Of a DNA stretch of 64,000 bases, positions 56,581 to 64,000 are shown piece by piece (within the stretch, counting starts at the first letter, position 1; each line of letters opens with the position of its first letter). The notes under the pieces are model-generated. The model searched no databases. It was not told the DNA's origin and saw nothing but the letters and a program-made list of their open reading frames with translations. The translations under genes were made by a program, and so were the position numbers. Source of the stretch: Perca fluviatilis (Eukaryota; Chordata; Actinopteri; Perciformes; Percidae); assembly GCF_010015445.1 (NCBI RefSeq), contig NC_053112.1, positions 37,064,665 through 37,128,664 of the forward strand, in the 5' to 3' direction.

Positions 56581-56950
56581 ATTACATTTGCGCACAGTTT
56601 TTTTGTAGGATACAAGCTTTTATCCTAATGAAACAGCACCATGGTCAAGTGTTCAGTCTTCAGAGGGTTTTGGCTGACCCACAACAACAAAATGTGCTCT
56701 ACTCTTAAGCCTCTGTTGGTCAGGCTGACATGTCTTTTTGTGTACACGTACAGAACATGATTGTGTAAATTGGATCGCTTAATATTAAAGGCAGTGATTC
56801 TAAGTACATGGCAATGAACCGTTTTATTGCACTAACTTTTCTTGAATGTATTGTGAAGAAGAAAAAAAACTTGTCAGAAGAAGCAAGAGGTTGTGCAAAA
56901 AAAGTCAAAATGTCACATGAGATGATCCTCAGTGGCAGGCTGGACAGCTC
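56581..56950. other. Intergenic DNA
   Basis: No gene or repeat recognised. Confidence 0.45.
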
Positions 56951-57774
56951 TAGGGCTGCAACCAATCATTTTCATTGTCAATTCATCTTTGATTATTTTC
57001 TCGATTAGTGGATGATAAATGGTGAAAAATGTCGATCAGTATTTCCCAAAGCCCAAGGTGACGTAACTTTTTTTTTTTCCACCACAACTTAAAGAGGAAC
57101 TACGCAGTTTGTTTTTTTTTAGCTTAATTTACCTTAACTGAACACCTTCGGAGTCATTGGAATGGTTATATGACTTTTTTCAAGTTGAATGGTGGTCGTC
57201 TCGGTCCCCCCCTAGCGCCTGTGAGCATAAAAACCACCCTTGCAACTTTCAGCCGGTGAGCCGCCGGCCTCAGCGTCAGGAAGTATGGCGTGGTGTCAGG
57301 TCTCGCCATGTAACTAATTGCTTCACGGCACTGCACGCATACACCCATTCAGGAACCGGCTAACAAGGTGGCGATGGAGTTTTTCACACTATCGTCATGG
57401 CTGAGCCGGCAAAAAAGAAGCAGAAAGCTAGGAAAGCATTGTCTGAGGAACAGAGAAAGAGGAAACGGCAGACTGACACAAGTAAACATAGGAGCTGCCA
57501 AATATCTATTCTGAAGCTGTAGGGGGGGGGGGGGCTCTATAGAGAAACCTGCCAGCAGAAAGAGAGAAAACTGAAGAAATGGCCAAAACTGCATAGTGCC
57601 CCTTTAAGTTTACTGTCACAGAGGAGTAAAGAAACCAGAAAAAAAATCACATTTAAGAAGCTGCAATCAGAGAATTTTTTACTTTTTTTTTTAAACTGCT
57701 TAATCGATTATCAAAATAGTTGGCAATTTAATAGTTGACAACTAATTGAGTATTGATTAATCTTTGCAGCTCTT
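56951..57774. mobile_element. hAT-like MITE family D copy with nested Harbinger-like MITE
   Basis: Outer ends TAGGGCTGCAACCAATCATT and GATTAATCTTTGCAGCTCTTA. The inner element at about 57089-57606 runs from TTAAAGAGGAACTACGCAGT to CTGCATAGTGCCCCTTTAA, inverted ends with TTA borders. Outer sequence resumes exactly on the far side (TTTACTGTCACAGAGGAGTA). Confidence 0.75.
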
Positions 57775-57822
57775 ACTGCCTCAGAATATGACAAATCAGG
57801 ATGTTGGCATACAACACAGGTT

Positions 57823-57880
57823 GTCTAGATGGTCTAGAGTTGTCTAGGTGGTCTAGAGTTGTCTAGGTGGTCTAGAGAAC
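57823..57880. repeat. Short tandem repeat of GGTTGTCTAGATGGTCTAGA type
   Basis: Three copies of an 18-20 base unit built from TTGTCTAG and TGGTCTAGAG. Confidence 0.85.
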
Positions 57881-57944
57881 GGTTATTAGTTATTTTCATT
57901 TATCCATTTCTGTACCAAGCAGGTTAATCACATTTCCCATTGTT

Positions 57945-58610
57945 ATCTGGGGTCGGGTCGCGGGGGCAGCAGCTCCAGCATGGGACACCAAACTTCTCTT
58001 TCCCGAGCCACATTAACCAGCTCCGACTTGGGGATCCCGAGGTGTTCCCAGGCCAGGTTGGCCATATAATCTAATAGGGAGGCGCCCAGGGGGGCATCCT
58101 TACCTCACGGATGACTGAGCTTCTCACCCTATGTCAAAGGGACACGCCAGCCACCTCCTGAGGAAACTCATTTCGGCCACTTGTACCCGGGATCTGGTTC
58201 TTTCGGTCATGACCCAGCCTTTGTGACCATAGGTGAGGGTAGGACCAAAAATTGACCGGTAGCTCGAGAGCTTTGCCTTCTGGCTCAGCTCTCTTTTCAT
58301 CACAACGATGCGATAAAGTGAATGTAATGCCGCCCCCGCTGCGCCGATTCTCCCGCTCCATTGTCCCCTCAATCGTGAAGACCCCAAGGTACTTTAACTC
58401 CTTCACTTGGGGTAAGGACTCATCCCCTACCTGGAGTAGGCACTCCTTCGGTTTCCTGCTGAGAACCATGGCCTCAGATTTAGAGGTGCTGATCCTCATC
58501 CCAGGTGCTGATCCTCATCCCAGCTGCTTCACACTCGGCTGTGAACCGATCCTAGTATGTATCCTGGGGAGGGGGTGTATACAGGAGCTGACATAGATTA
58601 TATGTATTTT
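57945..58610 (-). pseudogene. 3' fragment of a non-LTR retrotransposon (LINE) reverse transcriptase
   Basis: Two overlapping minus-strand frames (58499-58134 and 58387-58124) encode parts of a reverse transcriptase C-terminus: MRISTSKSEAMVLSRKPKEC, LPQVKELKYLGVF, then RIGAAGAALHSLYRIVVMKR, KAKLSSYRSIFGPTLTYGH and EMSFLRR. These blocks belong to a LINE ORF2 common in fish (Rex/RTE-like; clade uncertain). Frames switch, and there is a 19-bp tandem duplication (GTGCTGATCCTCATCCCAG) at about 58486-58523. The copy is dead and 5'-truncated. Confidence 0.7.
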
Positions 58611-59600
58611 TATAATACATTTTGGAATGGATCAATTCCATTTCAGATCTGTAACACCTTTTACACAAGCTGAGAGGTGAATGCAGAGTTCCTGTAAAGG
58701 TCTGCCAAGTTCCAACCAGTTTGAGAATTCACAAGGCAATACAGTGCAACAGGAGAAGGTTAATCAATACTTACAGAAGCTAGACACTCAAGAACCGAAG
58801 CTAAATCTGGCACTGCTGTAGAGACAATGAATAAAGAACCACACTTGAACTTTTAAGATTTAGTTTAGCGGTTTTTTTTTTTTTTTTTTTTAATCTGATG
58901 ATTTTGTCTGCAGGCAATTGCAGGTGTATATATCTATGGTTTATGGGCTCAGTGTTGATTTTCTTTAGAAATGATGAAGCTTAAAAACAGTCCCACTTTA
59001 CCAGTAGTCAACCTAAATACTTTATTTTTATTTCAAAACAACCAAGCATACATGCAGATTTAAACCAAACATGTTGCTTTTATTACAATGAACTGAAATC
59101 ACCTTAGGTTTAAGATTACGTCACTGTTGATGTTGACGATTTATGTGTTTTTTTGGAAACTATGTAAAGGAGCTAATAGGGGAAAATAAAGTAACAAAAA
59201 AGTCTTATGTATTAATTAAGATTGACCCTATAAACCATTTAATATAGGTAAGGTTTTGCCCACAGATGGTAGCCTAAGCCTACCGATATCTGGTGGGACC
59301 TATGGACTAAGAATGTAATAATGTGCATAAAAGCAGACTAGAATTTCACATTTCTGAATTTTATTTTGTTATTTTATTACCTATAAAACAGAGCATATGG
59401 CCACACAAAATTGGCACTAAACAGAAAAATAGCTGTACTTAATGCAACATAAAGACGGTTGGGTCATGCAAACATGCATGTTTTCATCTGACGACCAGTT
59501 TGATAATAGCTACTGTATCAGCTTACAGAGAGCCTTATCAGATCAATGGGCCTGCAGTCCCTTCTTTCTAACTGGCATCCTGCTAATAATATCAGTGAAT
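58611..59600. other. AT-rich intergenic DNA
   Basis: A T20 run near 58871. No gene or repeat family recognised. Confidence 0.5.
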
Positions 59601-60113
59601 GCAGAGGTGGAAGAAGTATTCAGATCCTTTACCACTAAAGCACTGCCATACTGTAAACTCTGTTACAAGTGAAAGTCCTGCGTTGAAAATGTCACTTAAG
59701 TAAAAGTATGTAAGTATATCACAAAAAAGTACTTTTAAAGTATTGAAAGTAAAAGTATTCAGTGCAGAAAAATCCTCACATTTTAGAGCCTGGAAACTAT
59801 CCAAACAGTTCTGTCAGTCAGCTAAGTGTATATTCGGCTAATCATTTCAGCTGGACTTGTAGGCCGTTATATTGTTGGGTAGTTTAATTTTTAATAAAAC
59901 ATCGTGTTTTATAAACTGCATGTGTTTTGTGTGCAAAACGCTTAACTTGTAGTAAAAGCTGTGAGATGAATGTAGTGGAGTAAAATGTACAATATTTCTC
60001 TCTGAAATGTAGCGGAGTAGAAAAGAAAAGACTCCAGTAAAGTAGCTCAAATTTGTACCTAAGTACAGTACTTGAGTGAATGTACTTAGTTATTAGGCTA
60101 CATTCCACCACTG
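59601..60113. mobile_element. MITE family C, copy 4
   Basis: GCAGAGGTGGAAGAAGTATT to TACATTCCACCACTG with internal AATGTAGCGGAGTAGAAAAG. Confidence 0.75.
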
Positions 60114-60339
60114 ATTGAATGTATGAAGTAAGGTCATCTGTGAATGAACGGTGTTAACTAACGCTGATAACAGCCGGAGTATTAGTGCGGTGTTGGTACT
60201 CCGTCCAGCAGCTGGCGCTGTCAATATCCACTTTTCAACACCACCAAAGCAGTGAGAGCAGTCTTGGCCCAAATTCCTTAGTTCAAGCTGTTTTTCTAAC
60301 ATCAACGGTTGTCCTTGTCTTTTGTTGAAGCTTATTAAA

Positions 60340-60430
60340 GCTCAGTTTTGGCATTTTACTATTCTAGTACTTCATTTTCGAGATAACAGCATATAAACAG
60401 TTGTCCCGCGATGCGACAGAGGAAGAGGTA
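60340..60430 (+). promoter_or_regulatory. Probable promoter and non-coding first exon of the second ZNF318-like gene
   Basis: GTTGTCCCGCGATGCGACAG followed by AGGAAGAG and GTAACGG gives a donor at about 60428. The next acceptor (TTCTACTTTACAG at 60784-60796) starts the coding exon. CpGs are enriched against the surroundings. The start site is not visible. Confidence 0.4.
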
Positions 60431-60844
60431 ACGGTTCGTTTGAGCCGCTGGAGTAACGTAGCTATCTAGCTACGTAAACAGTCTGGTAACGTCAGCTGCC
60501 ATGCTAAGCTATCTAAAAACAGCATTTAACGCTAGCCATCATCTTACAGTGCCAAAGGGGTTAGGTTATCGAATGCTAGGCATTGTCTTTCCGCAAAAGA
60601 AGTCAATATGTGAGCCAAGTTAAAGTATCTGGTACTGAAAATGTGTCAACAGTCGGGCGAGGTGGGGCTTCTCCAACAGGCAGTTGGACTTTATTAAATA
60701 AGGTTAACGTTACTGTGCTGTCAGGAAAGTAACAGTCTGCATACCGGTCTGTTCTAACCTATCTAGCAATTTCTCCACATTGTTTCTACTTTACAGAGTG
60801 TACTGACTGCATAAACCGTAATAGAGAGAGAGACTGACTGAAGG

Positions 60845-63800
60845 ATGAATCCAGTCGACTGGGATGCTATTCTTCGGACAGTCCAGAAAAATCTGGACCC
60901 AATTCACCAGAATTATGTTAATGACAGCATGGAGAATGCCCCAAGAACGAATAACGACAGGGACACTTACTGCGAATATTCGAGGCACACTTTTGATGCT
61001 CCGCAAAGCAGCACGGGATGGGAGGGAGTCAGTCCTCCTCTCTCGCTTAACTTATATATAAAGGACTCAGAAGTCGAGGACCCAGATGGAGCGCCACTTG
61101 AACTGGAGGAAGAGGATCCAGAGCTGGCGAGAAAGCGGAAAGAGCTTAGAGAGATAGAGGAGCGGATACTACTTAAGAAAGCTGCTATTGCTCTGAAATC
61201 TGTTGAACCGCTTGTGAAGAAGACCACACTTTCAGACTCTTCCTGTAATGAACAATCATCTGCATGCAAAGGTGCAACTCTTAAAGACAGGGTGAATGTC
61301 ATTTTGCAGCAGCGACATCCTGCCGGCTTCCTGTCAAAGGTGAGTGATCGATGGATCAGATTTGTTAATCAATCAGCAGGCAGCTTGCAGAGGCCCACTG
61401 CTTTCCAGATATACTGTTTACTAGGGCTGCACAATTAATCGCAATGTTGACTAGTGCAATATCCAAATCTCAGAGGGGGCACAATATTTGTTAAAGGCCA
61501 AATATGTGTCAAACCATTCTGAATTAAATATCGTGGTGCTGCAGAGACGTCCCAGCCAAAGAAATTGTATCCTACAGACTATAGAGAAAAAAATCTTTAT
61601 TTGGTACAGTTCCTTGCTAAAAAAAACATCATTTTCAAAATATGTATCAATGTAAATGCAGCCTATATCGATGATGTTCCGCTTCTGGGATTGTTCAGGT
61701 GCGGCTGGGCATTTTGCCAGATGTCCTTTGGAGTGCCTTTGTGTTGGCACTCTTGAGCCCCAGACACAATGATGGCGCCTCTGCAAAATTGCCTTGGGAA
61801 GGAACTTGTTTTGGTGGAATGTGTACGTTCAAAAGTAAAACTCAGATTGGACCGATAGTCTAGCTAGCTGTCTGGATTTACCCTGCAGAGATCTGAGGAG
61901 CAGTTAACCATAGTCCTCACAAATCCACCGGAGTTACGGCGCCTTCACACTGGCAGTTGAAATCAGCTCCGATACGGCTTCGAAACGACCGGAGCTGATT
62001 TCAACTGCCAGTGTGAAGGCGGTGTTAGCATCGCCCATGATGGTTGTGATTGGTTTAAAGAAATGCCAAATAAACCAGAGCACGTTTTTCTCCCATTCCG
62101 GAATGCTGTTTGGACTAGCCAGACACTCCTCTGCAGCGCCGTGGAGGAAGGTCTGGCAATGCCAGACTAATGTAAATTAGAATAATGATACAAAAATGAT
62201 CATTACCTCCAATATCGTGAATCATATCGCAATCGCAATAGCAGTTCAAATAATCGCAATTGGATATTTTCCTCATATCGTGCAGCCCTAGTGTTTACTG
62301 CATTGCCTCCTTGTTTTTTAGGTGCGGTCTCCCAGAGAGAGAATGAACTCCTCCAGGCTGAGCAGAGATGGTCTGCTGCAGGATCACCATCCCCTGAAGC
62401 TCAGAGTGAAAGCACTCATGAAGCACAGATGTAGTGATCCCTGTGTTTTGCCAGCAAGCAGAGAGGTTTGTAGTATTTTTTTGCCACCGACTTTGTAGAA
62501 AATAGCCATCACATTCACACTATATTAATCTTTTTCATTATTAATAATCACATAAATACAACTAAAAATAAATTTATAAAAAAAAAAAAAAAACATAAGA
62601 GAAAACACAAAACCCCATATGAAATTAGTATTTTGTCTCATCAAATACCTATCCACTAGGATTGCAACGGATCACCAAACTCACGGTTCGGATTGGATCG
62701 TGGTTTTAAGTCTCGGATCAGATACATTTTCAGATCAGCACTAAAAACACCTCTATTTCGTAGCATCAGAGAGCAGAGCAGGTGTTTAAGTGGCACCGAA
62801 ATCCGCGTTGCTATTCCGTCCGGTAGATACCGGTCGTTATAGTGTGTGTGTGTGTGTGTGTGTATATATAGGCATGCCATATTAGTACCGGATTTTAACA
62901 TGCGCCATTCACGTGAACATAAAAATGCATTGTCTGTTTCCTTTCACGGCAACCCTTCATATAGATTTGTCAGCCTACTTTAAGTGACAGTATTATGGTT
63001 AAACTTTACAATTGATCCGTACGGATCAACTATCGTCCGTTACTACTATCCACCCATTAAATTACAGGAGGTGGGTGGGTGTTTGTTGGTGGGGGTGTGT
63101 TGGTGTGTGGGTGGTTCACCCCAAAATGTATTTTTAATCGTCTCTGATCGATTTATTTTCCGTCCCCGTGGCACCCTTAACTTAAAGCCCTGAAATCTTT
63201 GTCAGACTCTCAAATATTCATATTGGTGTTGGCCTCAAAAATCCAAATCTGATACCAGTGTGTTTAAAATAAATAATCTTTTGCTATGTTTCACCAGCAG
63301 TATACTACTATCCCTGTGTGGATATGATTGCTGTCACTGTTGTATTGTCTGGCTCAGGTTAAACTTTTTGTAAAACATGAACAAACACAAACAATAAATG
63401 CTACAGAACTTTTTTTTACTATCCAGTCTGACAGTCTGTCATAACCGAAAAAGAACATAAATAAACTCCTTTTTAAAGTAGATTTTCTTTGTGGCTAAAT
63501 TACGTGGTATCAGATCGGTGCATAAACTCCAGTACTTTCTGATACCAGCATTTTAGGCGTTAACGGAGGCTTTTCCGATACTGGTATCGGCATCGGAACA
63601 TCTCTAGTAGCAATGAAGTGAATGTAAATGAAGTGGATAGAAAAAGTCTGTCAGGAGTTGATGCTTGTCTTCTGCTTGTCATTTTGTCTTTTGGTACTCC
63701 AAGTAAAGAAAGTAGCAAGTATGAAAAAACTTGTCCGGTTGCAATGAGTTCTTGATATTACAAATTTGTGTTTTAACAACAAGCAATGTGTCTGTGTATC

Positions 63801-64000
63801 TGCCCCTTTCCCAGGCCACTGACGTCCCACCGCCTCCTCCCAGCCGAAGCGATACTTCCCCAGCCGAGCAACAGAACGGCGTCAACGAGGGTTTCCAGCT
63901 CTTCCTCAGCGTGCTTAACAAAGGCGTGGATTTCGACTTCCTCAACAGGATCGTCACCAATGACAGCGAGGACCTTCCTTTAGGCGAGGAGCTCCTGAAC
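60845..64000 (+). CDS. Second ZNF318-like gene, 5' part (runs off the right edge)
   Basis: Coding exons 60845-61339 (165 codons), 62322-62465 (48 codons) and 63815 onward (62 codons to the edge); borders are GT/AG and both introns phase 0. The protein starts MNPVDWDAILRTVQKNLDPI. A charged coiled-coil-like helix (DPELARKRKELREIEERIL) lies at about residues 95-113, and LKDRVNVILQQRHPAGFLSK ends exon 1. Exon 3 carries EGFQLFLSVLNKGVDFDFLN followed by RIVT at about residues 238-261. This is the same block as in the upstream gene (GFQRFLDVLNKGVNVTMLNK), placed near the start of the third coding exon in both. I do not recognise the N-terminal half. The remainder, where ZNF318-type proteins have zinc fingers, lies outside the window. 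Probably nuclear by family; function unknown. Confidence 0.75.
61658..62168. mobile_element. MITE family E, rearranged copy
   Basis: The left end (CTATATCGATGATGTTCC) and right end (GGTCTGGCAATGCCAGACTA) are in the usual orientation, but the middle (AAGGAACTTGTTTTGGTGGA to CCTGCAGAGATCTGAGGAGC) is inverted relative to 38829-39245. Confidence 0.7.
61940..62021. repeat. Perfect 31-bp inverted repeat with 20-bp loop
   Basis: Arms 61940-61970 and 61991-62021 are exact reverse complements (left arm starts CGCCTTCACACTGGCAGTTG). The loop is GATACGGCTTCGAAACGACC. It interrupts the family E repeat and looks like a tiny foldback insertion. Confidence 0.95.
62578..62595. repeat. Poly-A run
   Basis: A stretch of about 17 A residues within AT-rich intron sequence. 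Confidence 0.8.
62655..63180. mobile_element. Probable foldback element in the second intron of the second ZNF318-like gene
   Basis: GATTGCAACGGATCACCAAA and GGTTCGGATTGGATCGTGG at the left, GATCCGTACGGATC in the middle, and CTGATCGATTTATTTTCCGT with GGCACCCTTAA at the right suggest a decayed element. It includes a (TG)n run at about 62840-62862. Ends are not clearly defined. Confidence 0.35.
63230..63610. mobile_element. Decayed MITE of the GATACTGGTATCGG type
   Basis: AAATCCAAATCTGATACCAG at the left and CCGATACTGGTATCGGCATC with GGAACATCTCTA at the right, with GATACCAGCATTTTAGGCGT between. Confidence 0.5.

Larger units (their letters stand above)
61422..62290. mobile_element. hAT-like MITE family B copy carrying two further nested elements (intron of second ZNF318-like gene)
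   Basis: Outer ends TAGGGCTGCACAATTAATCG and CCTCATATCGTGCAGCCCTA, with flanks CTGTTTAC and GTGTTTAC (7 of 8 match). It is interrupted by a family E copy at 61658-62168, itself interrupted by the hairpin at 61940-62021. Confidence 0.8.

Noticed and set aside
60967..61302. Ser-rich minus-strand ORF in the second ZNF318-like gene
   Set aside because: Mirror of the acidic coiled-coil exon (GAG/GAA-rich codons read as Ser/Leu).

Overview
This window looks like nuclear DNA from a spiny-rayed (percomorph-type) teleost fish. The genes are vertebrate, split by GT-AG introns, and embedded in compact but repeat-rich DNA. The repeats are those typical of fish: Tc1, hAT, pogo and Harbinger-like elements, tRNA-derived SINEs, many small foldback elements, and (TG)n, (TCTA)n and (TA)n arrays. 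Everything here comes from reading the sequence; no database search was run.

Layout. Positions 1-1821 (minus) hold the first three coding exons of the splicing factor CWC25, running off the left edge. Positions 6351-7274 (minus) hold the single coding exon of an Sp/KLF-type zinc-finger transcription factor, best matched to SP6 (epiprofin), with a possible non-coding first exon near 16.76-16.99 kb. From 7.4 to 28.8 kb I see no convincing coding gene, only small transposons, a roughly 0.5-kb-armed inverted repeat with a telomere-like stretch (8.7-10.4 kb), two minisatellites (51 bp near 21.5-22.0 kb, 46 bp near 26.0-26.6 kb) and a cluster of dinucleotide tracts. Positions 30039-40436 (plus) carry a complete seven-exon secernin, called SCRN2 because of its SP6 neighbour. 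Positions 40.5-48.7 kb are a transposon graveyard with a broken pogo/Tigger-like transposase and a nearly intact Tc1-type transposase of the DD38E kind.

Positions 49.8-64.0 kb (plus) contain two neighbouring genes of the same family. One is complete (51491-55745, three coding exons, 650 residues); the other (from 60845) runs off the right edge. Both carry a conserved block containing VLNKGV and LN-IVT and share the same exon plan with phase-0 introns. The first also carries a second block that I recognise from the N-terminal half of ZNF318. They look like tandem relatives, the first ending early without zinc fingers.

The genes do not form a pathway. CWC25 is a spliceosome factor, SP6 an epithelial transcription factor, SCRN2 a cytosolic C69-type protein, and the ZNF318-like pair are probably nuclear. 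SP6 and SCRN2 are also neighbours in mammals, which supports both names. The most unusual features are the tandem ZNF318-like pair, the DD38E transposon with one internal stop, the short SP6 with a two-codon upstream ORF, and several multi-level nested foldback elements.
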